This document shows, in pieces, positions 14,263-28,022 of a stretch of DNA of 64,000 nucleotides (positions within the stretch are counted from its first letter, which is position 1; each line of letters opens with the position of its first letter). Source of the DNA: Zerene cesonia (taxonomy: Eukaryota; Arthropoda; Insecta; Lepidoptera; Pieridae); assembly GCF_012273895.1 (NCBI RefSeq), contig NC_052108.1, positions 6,820,001-6,884,000 on the forward strand, written 5' to 3'. Below the pieces are notes generated by a model. The model saw only the letters and a list, made by a program, of their open reading frames with translations. It searched no databases and was not told where the DNA came from. The translations under genes were made by a program, and so were the position numbers.

Positions 14263-17200
14263 TAAAATAATGGAAACATAATATATGCTTATACATTAAA
14301 ATCAGTACTGTTTTATGATGTCATGGTAACAGCCCATGTACGGTACAATAACTCTATAATATGATTACTATTTGAACAATCCTCTAAATTCGTTCCAGAT
14401 CAAGTTTAATCCATTTTATATTTTCCCTTAGAACTTCACATATTTTAATTGCATACTTATAGCTATATGCACCAAAACTATTGCATTCTTTCTTTTTCAA
14501 CTGAAAACAAACCACTGCTACTACAACCTTCGTAGGTTCATCATCAGAATCACACTAACAGAAAATCACTTGTTCAGCCAATTTTAGGATGAATTTTCCC
14601 CAAATACATGTTATACTGAGTTCACTCGGCAATGCGATACAGAAATTCAATTTAGAAGCTTTTAACTCATAATAGACTTTGCGGTATGTCTGAAACATGT
14701 ACGGAGTGAATGTAGGTATTTGTCAATCAAACCCTCTTTTATTGAACAGTGAGCTGATGTGATTAATTCAATATAAAGAAATTCTATTTCGTTCATTGTA
14801 TTACTTAAGCCTTTGTAGATACTATATGTAGTGTACGTCTCATGTACAAATTTAGGAAGTTTTAAAGTCTATAGTGAAATATTCAGCTTTAGGTTTGCTT
14901 AATAATTTTTTTTTACAGCATAAATCCCGTTTACTTTTGATAAACTCATTATTATTTGAATTCATAATCATAATAATTACATTTTAGAAAATATATAATA
15001 TTTCACTAAATAGATCCTGATTGCCATAGACACATCAGAAGGAAAACGTATAAAATGCAATAATGAAGCGTTACCTTTACTCTACTTTTTTCTCAAACTT
15101 CCACCACTTTGCTACCGCCAACTCAAACCTAACTTTAACGAAACGCTCGTTGAGTAAAGGGCAATGAAAGTTGGACCACATAGTGGAGTCTAGACACCTG
15201 AGAGCTTTTAAACACATTAACGTTTAGTTAAACGTGAATGTAATGGTTTCTATTACCATATAAATTTGATCAATGTTTAAGGGGTAAGGTAAAAAAACTA
15301 ACGTTTTTTCTTTATTTCAAAGCCTCAATAAAAGTTTTAACTTCTGTGTTTCTAAAACTTCTGAAAAGCTTACGTGATGATGATTAATGATGATTAATAT
15401 CTACTAATTTGGCTTAACATAGGCTATATACACGAGTTAGGTTAAAAAAACCCTTAAAATTAGTAATTCTCTACTTAATAAATTACTAATTATCCCAAAT
15501 ATATTATTCTTAGAGTATGAACCAAGATTATTTCGAAATTCATTCAATCTTTTTTATTACCCGTAACGGTAAACGTACATAGGTTTAATGACCGCCCAAA
15601 CGTGAAAACCCAATCAATTGTTTTTTATATAATGTACTAGGTTCTCATAGTCTCATCGTATATCTCTTATCATTAAAACTTCCAATGAACATTTTAGAGT
15701 CTATTATAACTTATTAAACTGAATAAAGTATTTTTTTAAATATTGCAAATTAAAACTGTAAGTATCTTAATTATTGCCAATACGACTGAGAAATTTGAAC
15801 TAGCTAAATATAGCATTAACCTAGTACAGAAACTCGAAAACAACTTTTAATTAATATATATTTTAAAGAGTAAATTTACCATATTGCGTGACGACATCGT
15901 AAAGGTAAATATCAGACTTACGTGCGGAAGCTAATTCAACATTAGTCAACGTTACTACACTGCAGTGAGGTTTTAAATTGAATTTTAAAAAAGGTAAGTT
16001 TTGCATTAGTTATTTATTAGAATCAGAAGTTCGACGTTACAGAGCTTTGTTATTGGACGAACATTTACACATTATATAATAATAAATATTAAGTATTTTA
16101 GATAGGTATAGAATTGATTCAAACAAAATAAGTCTGTAATAAAAAGAAATCAAGAAACAAATATCTATAAGGCAAAGAAATACATATAGCTTATAAGGCA
16201 CACGAGGCGGCATATCAAATCTATGACTATTCAAGTTGAAATCACATCTGTTCCCATCGCTTCGCATTGCTATGCACTCGATATTACTCGTGTATGCGAT
16301 GATGTTCACAAAAATTGGAATACTTAACAAATCTAGAGTTTCAATAAATAATTTTTAACATACATATGTATTTCTGAAATCAAAACTTGTTTTCTTCTTT
16401 AAGGTGTAATTTCGTAGTACACTTCTAATCATCATCATCAATCTATGTGTTCCCACTGCAGTGCAAAATTTTACTAGCAAAGTGAAATTTTATTTTTTAA
16501 ACTAGCAGTTGTTAGAAATTTCAAATATATTGGATAATATAATAATAATGTGTGCCATGTGGTAATTGGAAATACTGTTATTTGAGTTGATTTTTTTAAA
16601 CAAATTTCATAAATAATGAATGTGAATTGAAATAGAATTTTAATTGAAATAAAATTAGAGGGCGTTAGATGACGCTTCCATTATTATACACTGTGGTAAC
16701 AATATGGTGGCATATACTTTTATGTCAATATTTGTTAAACAGAAATTATTTCTACATTGGGGTTAATCGTTATTTGTTCGCGGAATCCTCAAGCAATTAG
16801 TGAAAGTTAGAGGGTTGAGTACCTTATGACTTAGCAGTTAGCACACATGTTTATATCATCTAGGCTTGGTAGCCAATTAGGCAGAATAATCATTTGTTGC
16901 AAAGCAATTTTAAGATTTTAACTAAATTTTAAGATTTCAATCTAAAAAATCGAGCGATTGATAGGGAAATAGCTACTTAAAATACGTGACGTTTGAATTT
17001 CTAAGAACGTCTGTTTCGCTGGTAATGGGGGGGAGACGCACTTGACTCTGATGACAATTCTTTTTCAAGTTTTTTCTTTTCGCTTTTGCCGTGTATACTC
17101 GTGTCAAATTTCAACTTCCAAGTGTAAGCTTTTGAGATAAACAGACAGACGGACATGGAGAAACTATGTAATAATATTCCCTAAGAAAAGGCGACTTATA

Positions 17201-18881
17201 TATGCATTTACGGGAGAATCCAAATCAAATGGCTATTTTAAACCCTTCCTCGACTTTATTATAATGATTCAAAACATATTAGTCAAAAAGAATACAGGTT
17301 GTCAAAAAACTATTTTATTTTTCCGATAACAATTGCAGTGAAAGATTATCCTTCTGAAGTCAGAAATACTGGACGTTTATCTCCAACGATCGTCCATCTA
17401 ACTTCCACGAAAACCGTATGTCATTACAGCCGATAATTTCTTCCAATACTACCTGAATTTCTCGAATGTGGATCGCTGAACATGAACGAAACGCTAAAAT
17501 TATTCTATTCCAGTCCAACGGAGTACGAAATTGTCACTTTTCCTTTTCACAAAAAATAAAAATAATCTACTTCCTTTTTATAAATAATACGGAATTGATA
17601 TCAGTTATTCACGCACTCGTGATTTCAGTAACAGCACATTTTTCCGCCTTAGCAACCTATACCGTACTAACCGTTTGTAATATCCAATTTCGCCTCTTTC
17701 TATTTATGAGAACTTGCTCATCTAAGCAAGCAACCAACCAACTGTTATCGTGTTGAGAATTGTTCAAGAATAGACATATGTCTATTCACCAATTAAAACC
17801 TTAAGCTTCCTTTCATATTAAGTGATTCTAATTAGTATCATAATTTCAATATTAAATCTCATATTTTTCATTAACAGACATTGTTGTGGGTGATAGTTAT
17901 AAAACAAGAATGAGAGTTGCATACTTGTTTATTTATAATGGTTATGTTGTTATCTCAAACATTTGTAGGGATTTTCTGTAGAACTTAGCGGTCATTTAGA
18001 TTCCAATACTTTTTTCGGCGAAGCCCACAAGCAAACAAGCTAAGCTATAGCAGCTATCGAACTTGGCTATCACACTTATGTTTTCGTGGAATGAATATTT
18101 CAGTTTAACTTAGTTGTTTCGTTCAACAAATAATGAACGAATGTAAGGATGCTACATTGGACCAACACAGTTTTAGACTATCCTTTTATTTGTTCAATAA
18201 TATCGAAACCACGCCTTTATAAATAAATTTGAGCAGTTTTTTTTTTAGTTTTTATTTTATTCTAATAAGTAATTTTATAAATCTATTGCGTGATTATGAC
18301 AATCGTGTGCGTATAGTGGTAGTGCGTAAGTGCATATTATTATGACAACTCGTACTAAAATCCACAGATCGCATTTAATGAGCATGAGCATATAGCTCAT
18401 GAATATTATCAGCAATGGAAATACTTTTTATAACATCCACCACATTGCAAAGCTAAGAGACATTATGGGCGCATATTTTGTGAGAAGTTTCCTACGGTTC
18501 GTTAAACATACTCCAAAAGAGGCTAATGGGGCGAGCATCTTTCTCGTGAGGTATATTTATTTACTTTCCCTATATCATATGAAAATTGATACTTTTATGA
18601 GTATAGTTACTCCATTACTTATTTTACATTGACTTACCTGCCTTTCCGAATATATCTACAGTAATAGTTGATGCCATTTCAACATTTAATAGATCAAAGA
18701 TATACTTCAGAATATAAGATTGGCTATTAAACCGGATTTACCGGTGGTAAGCGTTTAAACTATATATGACGATTCAAAAGTGCTTCTATAAGAAGTGTAA
18801 TCGAATAAATAATGTTTTGGTTTCAAATCCATGCTTTTATATATAAATAAGCTTAGGAAATATAGGAGTTATGTCACTATG

Positions 18882-19140
18882 AGAGTCGAGCACGCTTCGG
18901 CATGAATTGGACCAGCTCGAATGGGCAAGGTTGCGGTAACTTGCCCCTATGGAAGATCAGAGTGAAAAAGTAGTATACGAATGCTACTGTCTTTTTTACG
19001 GTAAGTGGGGGAACTGGGGGACGTATCCCTTTGCTTACCTTATCCAATCATTTCCATTATTCTCGACGTGAATACTTTCTTTGTAAATGTCCGGGCTGTG
19101 GTTATCGCTTACCATGTTCCTGCTGCTGCCAGCTTTTTGC
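18882..19140 (+). repeat. lepidopteran interspersed repeat, CACGCTTCGGCACGAATTGG family
   Basis: Contains gagcacgcttcggcatgaat, tggaccagctcg, gaagatcagagtgaaaaagt and the end motif ctgtggttatcgcttacca. The same family occurs at 24650-24825, 37805-37925 and, as an end fragment, 8916-9070. An open frame at 19031-19234 lies within it and is not a gene. Confidence 0.65.
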
Positions 19141-21049
19141 CTGTTTCTTTTTTGTTTTTGCCTCCTCTAACATAAAAATGATTTTCAAATGCGTAAACAC
19201 TTCTCCAAAAACAGTGCACCAACTGTTGCTTTAAACTTATTTTAAGACGTGATACTATTCATTACTAATTCAATACTATTAATATAATAATAGAAACATT
19301 AAACAGGATTAACCGATGGTGAGTATTTGATGTGATAATAGGTAGGTATAAATAGGTTGTTTAAATGTGTAAGTTGCTTATTAATTCATTATTATAGCTA
19401 CACTATAACAAAATAATAACAAAGACAAAAACTCTCAATTCATGGTAAATGCTCCGCATAAATACGACTCGTATATTCAGTGTATTCCTTTTCTTTCATT
19501 ATTGTTGAGATCTATTTCCCGTCTCACAAAGTTTCCACAATACGAACGCCTACAGATGAGTTCTTCATATCAGGTGTTGAAATAACTAGAAATGTACTAT
19601 TGTATCATGCTTAAAGGTTTGCATGAAACGCGTTGTCTTTACGTACATTTTGTTATATATTAGTGATTTGGAGAGTTATTCAGTATATATCTTAAAATGA
19701 ACATCTCGATATATGAAAAATACTCGTGTAAGGTACACCATTACTCACTTAAAAATGATTGCACCCATTTTTCTGATCACTGATCGATGTTTCAGTCGCG
19801 AACAGCTTATATGATAATAACGTTTTATGTTAAAGACAAAGAATAAAGATACAATAAATGTATTACACTCGCAAATATATGACGGAAGTATTTTTCGGAT
19901 TTAAATGTGAAAGATTGAAGAAGTTTTTCGTACCTATTACCTATATAGGGAAAAATTTGAAATAGTTTTACATAAAACAAATATATTTTGATTGAATTAT
20001 GATAAATATACAGATTATGGGTATTACAGCCCATCCAGTTTATTATAGCATCATTTTAAATGGTATCTAAGCTTCCAAGGACAATCTAGGACCGCTAGAA
20101 GATTCATTTCACCCGAGGGTACATGCTCTGGAGCTATAGTTGGCAGAATCCCGAATATGCGCTTTGATTTACAAGGCTCTCGAACCTACGAATAGTTCTA
20201 TGTGTAATTTGTTGCTCGCCTTGGGATAATCCTTGGAGAAATTCTGAAATTGAAAGCGTTGAAGTTTTCAGATTCGTTTTAAGATCGTTACAAAATTTGT
20301 TGGTAAGAATAGGTGGATAGACTTGGATAAATAAGAAAGCATTAAGGGGTTATTAAGATTTTAATGCGTTTCAGTTGTTATATTTTCTTACACCGTATTT
20401 TAAATACGTTCTTTAAAGGTATGTGAAATATGTTAATGAAAAATTAAGAAGATTAAGTACACACATTTTATGCCCCTTTTTATTTTTCGTCTTTGCCTGC
20501 TTGCATAATTTTTAAGATTGAAAACGAAAGATATTATTGATTTTTATATTATTCTTCTATTATTATTATTCGTGAATTGCATATTTAAATATCTTGTGAT
20601 TCCTTGCTTGCATAATGCAAGGAATAGATAAGAAAGTAGCATATTATTACTATTAGCATATTTTCTTTTCAAAAAAATATAAACATACATTATTTATATC
20701 TCGATGTTCCTTATTGCTTCGTTAATAATATTTCAGCTACGTCTGATATAAGATTTCTTATAATAATATACTAGGTACGAAAGTAACAGAATGTAAATTA
20801 TACTTAATGAATGAAGGACTGAGTTATGAAAACCTTGATGGTTTTAATTAAAATCAAGCGCCTGTATTAATTTAACTACGACTAATTTAATTTGAAAACC
20901 TACTGTCATGGGAATAAGACTTTATTATATTTCATTCTATCAAAAATTAAGCGTCTCTCAGTGAGTGCCCAAGATTTTGTAATTTTGTCAGGTCTGTTTG
21001 CTTGTATAAGTGTTAATTAAATTGAAAATAATTATTTTAAACAAAAGAC

Positions 21050-21200
21050 TACCGCTTTCAAATTGTCAGAACTAGATCTAAATTTAATGTTACCACATGG
21101 GAAAACATATAATACAACATACAATAAAAAAAAAATTCCCAATAAAAAGTCATCAGGTAACAAATACAACCTCCTTCTTTTTTGATTTCGGTTGAAAAAA
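21050..21200 (+). repeat. AATTGTCAGAACTAGATC family copy 1
   Basis: Contains caaattgtcagaactagatc and, about 110 bp on, caacctccttcttttttgat, both shared with 54714-54855. Class unknown. Confidence 0.5.
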
Positions 21201-22134
21201 AAAAACATGTATTTAATATTATTTATGTCCATACGGAACACTAAAAGAAAATGTACAATATATCTCAGGTAGTTGTACAATATGTATAAATGTATTTTGC
21301 TGGTTTCAGTATGAGGAAGTCTATAACCATTTGTTAAAAAGAATTTATTGTTAGTTACATTAATAAATTCATGCTATTGTTACAATGTTTCCGTGGGTTC
21401 ATATTCATATTCAAATATGAGGATTTTTATTCACTTTTAAAGTGCTTGAAAACGTTTAATTTCTATTTATTTGTGTTTTGGTTCGTAACGCATATATAGC
21501 TGACGATAAATTTTAATCTACTTTTTTGTTAGGTACCTATATTTGTTGAAGACCGTACTTGTAAGTATAGACCGTTTATTGAACAAACTAAAATATATCT
21601 TCTCGAAAAATGTCAACTATCTTAAAAACACTTTTTATGTGATACATCCATTATACAACCTGGTGATAGATAGAGGAGCGAATAGACTGACAAATTTTTT
21701 GAATTCTTTATTTGAATGAAGTAAACAATACTAGTTTTTAATTATCTATAACTAGAAACGTCCAATTTAAAAGGCAGTTACAGGATTTATTGCGTCTACT
21801 TACTGAAATTTAAAATGTTAATCCCACATTTAAAATTCTAAAGTAGTTAAACACTAATGATTTTACCTTGCGTGCTTCAGTTTGAACCTCTCGGGCCTAC
21901 AATTACAATTTACATAATGGATTTCATTATAAAATTGCTTGAGCTGTAAGCAAAAAATTGTGACGGCCGTAATAGTTCATTAAGTAACGTTAAAATATGA
22001 GCGAAATAAGATTTTATAAATTGTACGTACCTGCCATAAAGCTTAGCAAAGGGAGCTTTTCAAGATAATTCTTTTTTTTTAATGACAGAGCAAACAAAGG
22101 AGCAGGTGGGCTGCGTTGTGTTTAGTGGTCAACA

Positions 22135-22490
22135 TCACACATAAACATTTGTAACACTTTTATATGATTTAACGGCTTTTGAGTGACATATGTGGTATTT
22201 TCTTGAATGCGCCAATATCGTTTTGTTCAGGAACACCGAATGTGGGAAGCCGTTCCAAAGCTTCACCGTACGCGAAAAGAAGTTGCAGGTGAAGCGTACG
22301 GTGGTGAACCGCCAACCATCGAGATGGTGCGGAATTGGTTTTTTCGACGTCGATATTGGAACTGTGCGACTGGTAATAAATAGATCGATTTCTGAGAGTA
22401 GACTATAGAAAATACATAGAGACGCAACATCTACATAGAGAGAGAGAAAATCAATGCTGTTGAAAATCTTACTAGTAGGAAAGCCCACTC
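22135..22490 (-). pseudogene. LINE reverse-transcriptase ORF C-terminal remnant
   Basis: The minus frame contains VRFTCNFFSRTVKLWNGFPH followed by SVFL, the pattern (RFxxSFFPRTxRLWNxLPxxVF) at the C-terminus of jockey/R1-type non-LTR ORF2 proteins. Only the last part is present and no catalytic domain is seen. It is a truncated, decayed copy. Confidence 0.55.
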
Positions 22491-24489
22491 AATCCAATGA
22501 ATGAACCAATGTAACGATCAAAATCGATGCGTAGGCACTAGGTATGATTGGAACTTCATCCAACCTCAGGCTATGAAGGAAATAATAGGTAAGAACATTT
22601 TCTTCCTTTGAAATTATTTGTTAATTATTAATGAATTCAATTGTACACTAATACAATAAATCTTAATGATGAATTCGGAAAAATCACTTTCTTAGTAATT
22701 TAATAGAGATTCTATAATTATATACCTGCTTACCCTTAGCATATTTTTCTACTTCTTTTTAAAATTGTCGTTGTTATTAAAAAAATTGCTACAGTGGCTT
22801 GTTTGATAGTGATGATGAAGTCTAACGTTTGATTGACAGATAGGACAGTGACAAAATGGTGCACTTTACAGTTTATTAAATTCGAAAATTTTGAAACAGC
22901 AACTCCGAAGAAAAGCACTTTGTCCAACATTAGCCATGTCGTTTGCGTAATGCTTTAGCTTAGTGGCTACAGTAAAGTGGATAATACCGATTTTTACGGA
23001 CATAAAACTCAACCTTTGTCACTTTGGAGTCAGCTAATAAATTTTATGAGCCCTGAAAGTAGTTTTGTTTTTACTAAGCTTCGTTCATGCAATCTAGTTT
23101 AGTGCCCGGCTTTATTAGGGAAAGTTTGATTCAGTTTTTAACTCGCAACGTCAATTTAAACTCCGTATTCATGAAGACCCCTTGAAAATTTAAGTAATGT
23201 GGGAATGCTTAATACTTGCTTTTGCTTTAAATGCATTGTCCATCTATCGAATAATAATAGTAGCATTGATGAATTGGAGACAATTATCCTGTAGAGTCGG
23301 CATCGGCATGTATTTTAATTGCCTACCGAAAAGCTATTATTTTAAATGTCCAATAATGAATTATTCTAAGGATAGATATATTAATAATCTATAACAGATA
23401 ATTATTAAATCAACAACAAATGAGCAAATATAGGCACGATTACGAGTTTTATTTAATTGAATCCGAATAAGAGAAATACTCTGTAAAATTATGTTAATTG
23501 TTGATTGTTGAATAAAATTACCATATTAAGTTTTTGGAAAATAAATAAATATTTGTGAATCCTAAATAAATGAATTTTCGCTTTAGACAATGAGTTTATT
23601 TGAAAACTCTAGATAGGTGAGAAATTTTTAAAGAATAAAATAAATTGACGACGAGGCGGGATAAGATTCGGATGCTATTAAACTCTAAACTTTAGGTAAG
23701 TTCCACATGTAGATAGATAGGTACTTCAATACTGTTTTAGAAAAGAAATGAAACTTATCTGTATCTTCCCTTCCTTTATAGATATAATTTAAATTGCACG
23801 TCAAACAAAAAAACGTTAAAATCCACACAACAAAAACCTACTCAAATATTTAACCACGTTAAGGAAACTCATAAAAAAGAAACAGTATATTTAACGTCCG
23901 AAAAAGCAATTATAACGGAACGAAGAAGTAAAAAATTAATGCGAATGAGTCCATTCATTCAGGTTATTTTACGTGACGATTCCCTGAGGAACGTAACCTC
24001 ATAATTTGAGCATAATTTGAAAGTTGTAGACTGCTGACCCAGGTGACGAATTTCGTTCTAATGAAGTTATTCAAGATATATATTAAATCAGCAATTCGAC
24101 TAAAAGGATGAAAAGATGTATTAATTTTAAAATTCACGAGTTCTTTACATTCAAGCTGTGTCAGTACATCAGATTACATTTATTTGTATTTATTGTACAA
24201 TTCAGAAACAGGATATTTGTTATTGAATTTGCAAATTGTAATTGAATACTGTTCATAACTTTTTGTGAAATTAATGAAAATAGTATCATATAGAATGCAG
24301 GTACCATTTTACACGACTAAGTAACTGAGAAACTTACCGGGGACAAACGTGTACCTACCTAAAAAAAAAGTTCCCTTTTATGATATGTAAACGTATAAAA
24401 GTGTCACTCTAGTGATAAACATTATTTTAAAAATGCTAAAAAGAGGAGAGAAAGGAAATTATTTAATCCTGGCGATCCTATAAGATAAA

Positions 24490-24630
24490 TCCGTGAGAAA
24501 AGCACAAAATTTGACTTAAATCTTTCCGTTTAACGTGGTTCCAAATTGAAGCTAAAGTCGCTTATATACATACCTACATGCAAACTCACAGGTGAAGCCA
24601 ATACAAACGTGTTAATAATTAATTACTTCA
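24490..24630 (+). repeat. AAAGTGGGTCAAAATCG family copy 1 (diverged)
   Basis: Shares the frame of tgacttaaatctttccgttt, a short tetranucleotide-like run and gtgaagccaatacaaacgtg with 52440-52640. Confidence 0.4.
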
Positions 24631-24649
24631 GTCATAACCAAACTTGACC

Positions 24650-24825
24650 AACTGAGCTGATGTGAAAAGGGAAACGGGCCACGTGCTCCTCCACCACCGT
24701 ACAAAACACAGTAACATTCGTTAGTAGTACTATTTCACGGCGGTCTACTCTGGGGGTGTGGTACCGTACCCGGTGCGAGTCGGCCTAATTCATGCCTTAG
24801 CGTGCTCGATTCCCACATTCGACCT
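24650..24825 (-). repeat. CACGCTTCGGCACGAATTGG family copy
   Basis: The minus strand reads tcgagcacgctaaggcatga, then accacacccccagagtagac and cgtgaaatagtactacta, the family consensus order. Confidence 0.65.
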
Positions 24826-25429
24826 ATCATCAAACTCCGGAATACAATTCGCAAAAACTTGTCAAAATTATATATTAACAAAAAAAAAATTATCACCATT
24901 TATAAAAATTCATTAAATTACCTGGATCTTAACTGTGAGAAAGAAGTGTGGCAATGGTGCAGTGTCATGTTGAACAGCAATGTCGAATATCGAACAACAT
25001 TTAATTAGATACTTGTATAAAATAATAAAACCTAAAAATAATATTTGCTGGCTAAACAATTAACGATACAAAGATCTCTACTGCGTCACAAGTTTTTGTT
25101 TTGTAACATGTTCCAATACCCATTCCTCATTTTATCGATACAGAAGGAATCGGAACACAATAGTTCGTATAAATACCTATAATGTGTATTAAATTGATCT
25201 CGGTCCAATAACGCAGACGAATTGCACATGTTATCAGCGACTAGCAGGCCGAACGAATATAATAAACAGATTCACAGCATAAAATTGCGTTTGACGTTTT
25301 TCTTATCTGTAGATACTTTCCTTTTTAAACATATTACTCTTAAATGGTAGGAAGGAAAAGCAGTTTGTTTCCTTATTATTATTATATTGAAATACATTTC
25401 GTGTAAATACACGACTATCCAAAAAGTTT

Positions 25430-27600
25430 AGGACCCTGTAACCTTATTGTTATTATATTACGTTTACTTGTATAAATAAATTCAATAAATAACAGAACAA
25501 TAATAAAATTAAAAAATATTTTTATTTCGAATTATAAGTTTGGTACAATCACAGTACAAATTTTCAAATACAATACAAGTATTAAATTCTTACGGGTGAT
25601 TGCATGTATTAAACTCTGAAGAATATGTTAGAAACATAAACAATATGTAAATAACATTCCTTATATTTATAAATAAATAACAGACGATTTAAAAGAATGT
25701 TTCAACAGATAAAAATTACTATTGTTTATCAATATCATTTTTTACCTGAAATCATAACAATTACGATTTGACAAAAACACACATAAAGTTAAATTTAAGA
25801 AGAGTAAACTTCAATAAAACAATAAGATTTTTTCATAATAAAAATCACGTAAATATGAATACAACATATTAACATTCACATTAACACCAAACTATTTTTT
25901 ATAGTCTCTACAGAATAGATAAAGAATAATAAAAGGGGAAACATTGAAGTGAAAAACATAGAATCATTGTGGTTACAGCCATATTTTCCATGTGATACAT
26001 CGTAACATCGTATTGTATTACTAAATTGACCACAATCTAATATTATAATAATTAATATCCTACTACTAAGAGGCACAATTTATATGACATATAATATTAA
26101 CATATTGCTTACAATATTAATAATTAATCATCTATTTTTATGTATTCTAAAGTAACATTTTTATATAGATGACAAACCGAAGATTCGTAGAAACCGTAAT
26201 ATTTAAATTTTATAAAGGCCACTTGTTATATTCTATGATTTATTTCTACACAATATTACTTAATTATTTCAAAGAGAAATAAACAATATTGATCTATGTC
26301 AATATAGCATTTCTATTACAGAATGTAAACTTATAAAATATACAAATATTATATTCATATTATTCTTTTTTGATTCATATCAGTTATATTGTAGTCTATG
26401 CTTTACTATTGTCACGTGGAATGTATTTTACCCATAGAGATATTATTCTATTATTTATTGGAGCCAGGCTTCGCTCATCGGTCATCGCTATCTCTCAAAT
26501 AGAAAAAGAAAAGGCGTCTCTCACTTCTCAGTCTTAAAGGGAGTTGGCGTGAAAAAAGAATTAGAAATTTTCGGTGCTTAGAAAAAGATAGATACAGCAC
26601 AGCGATATCTTCTCACGGCCGGCATTCATTGCTCTTTGGATTTTGAATATTTTTTAACTATTATTGTTGTATAAATATTTTAGTGATGATAAATAATACA
26701 TAAATACCTGAAACAGTTACTAGTCTTGTTGTATGAATTAAAATAATTAATATTACAATTTAGCACTATACTACCACTAACTTAACGGTAGAATAGCATT
26801 TTATGATTAAAATTTAATATATAACCTGGCACTTTAAAAATTCATATTTTATCAACGGCAGCTTTATTAATTTATACATTCAAAATATGAATTATAAGTA
26901 TACAATAATAAGTAACATTCAAATGGCAACCTTACTTATTATTGCGAGTTACGTTATTGATGATAGATACTAAAATACAATTTCATCACTATATGTGACC
27001 AATTTCAAGACACAAGACTTACAAATTGATGAATATTTATTTTGCAACAAATTTAAAAATTGCTTAATCATTTACATGGACGTAATATAAAAATAATATG
27101 AATTATGTAAATACATAATTATGAAGTTGTAATGTAAATATACAGACTCCACATGCAGAATGTTCGTTATACATTGTCATAGCAGAGAGATCCTTTATTT
27201 TGCAAAACCATTGATATTTGTACTACACAAATTTATTCTTACAGCATAATATTTTTAGTTAAATTAACTTTCCATTTATAACATCTGATTTTAAGTCAAT
27301 TGAAGTTCTATATGATATCATTTTAAAGCAATAGTAGTGGCAATACATTTAAACTACAACTTGTGAGCTTTAGTTCCTATAACCAGGAATAAACCTATTT
27401 GATTTAGATTTGTGTATCTTTCACTACTTTCGAGTTAAACCACTTGAATTTTGTAGAAGCAAAACACTTGTTAACGGATTTCAAAATCGATTTAGTTATT
27501 ATATTATTTTTCCTGACTCGAACACTACCTCCGTCACGCCACCTCCACACACGCGTTATCCCGAATTAATTATACAACAAATAAATCTCTTCGAAAATCC
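25430..27600. other. AT-rich DNA downstream of the BRI3-like gene
   Basis: I see no coding region or recognised repeat here. It is very AT-rich and could partly be an extended BRI3 3'UTR: a minus-strand AATAAA occurs near 25515. A more GC-balanced patch at about 26460-26640 (gccaggcttcgctcatcggt and following) stands out and may be an unrecognised repeat. Confidence 0.4.
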
Positions 27601-27611
27601 TTCAATGTGTC

Positions 27612-27617
27612 TTTATT
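27612..27617 (-). terminator. poly(A) signal AATAAA of the BRI3-like gene
   Basis: AATAAA on the minus strand about 95 nt downstream of the BRI3 stop, the first such hexamer after it. It predicts a short 3'UTR ending near 27590. Further AT-rich hexamers downstream could give longer forms. Confidence 0.5.
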
Positions 27618-27708
27618 TCTTAATGTAACAAAACATCAAACACAAGAAATTGCTTGATTTTTCTCACATCCTGATTATAGAAACTAGGAATCATCCAATA
27701 CTTTCCAA

Positions 27709-28022
27709 CTATCCAAACATAGCGCCACAATTCGAGCATCTTCTGTTCTTTAGAGCGAGACAGCATAGAATTCCGAGAGGGAAGAAGAGGATAGCGCATA
27801 GAATCCCGAGGCATGTGAAGTCATCTTCTAGTATACCTACACGACAGGCTGGACAGGCTCCCACAGTTATAATAGCCGGGGGTATGATTATGTTAGTAGC
27901 CCCATAGTTGGGGACATATGCCATCCCTGGTGGGGCATTGTATGGTGTGTAGCCAGGCGGAGGAGGGGGATAAGCCCCTTGACCCGGCTGGCCTGCAGGA
28001 TTGTTGGGGCCGGTTTGTGGTC
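27709..28022 (-). CDS. BRI3: BRI3-like exon 2 (terminal coding exon)
   Basis: 314 nt encoding the rest of codon 20 to residue 123, with TAG at 27711-27709. The acceptor is tgtttcag|GACCAC. It carries the Pro/Tyr-rich linker, both CxxC pairs and the hydrophobic segment. An internal Met (residue 53) opens the same frame, but the upstream exon joins in frame and supplies the conserved PPPY head, so the longer protein is preferred. Confidence 0.9.

Larger units (their letters stand above)
6420..18880. other. AT-rich non-coding stretch
   Basis: Apart from the repeat at 8840-9070 and the doubtful ORF at 14032, I see no exon-like open frame with splice signals and no recognised element. The retroelement-tail-like text near 17060-17200 (agataaacagacagacggac) suggests an old LINE end. 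Confidence 0.4.
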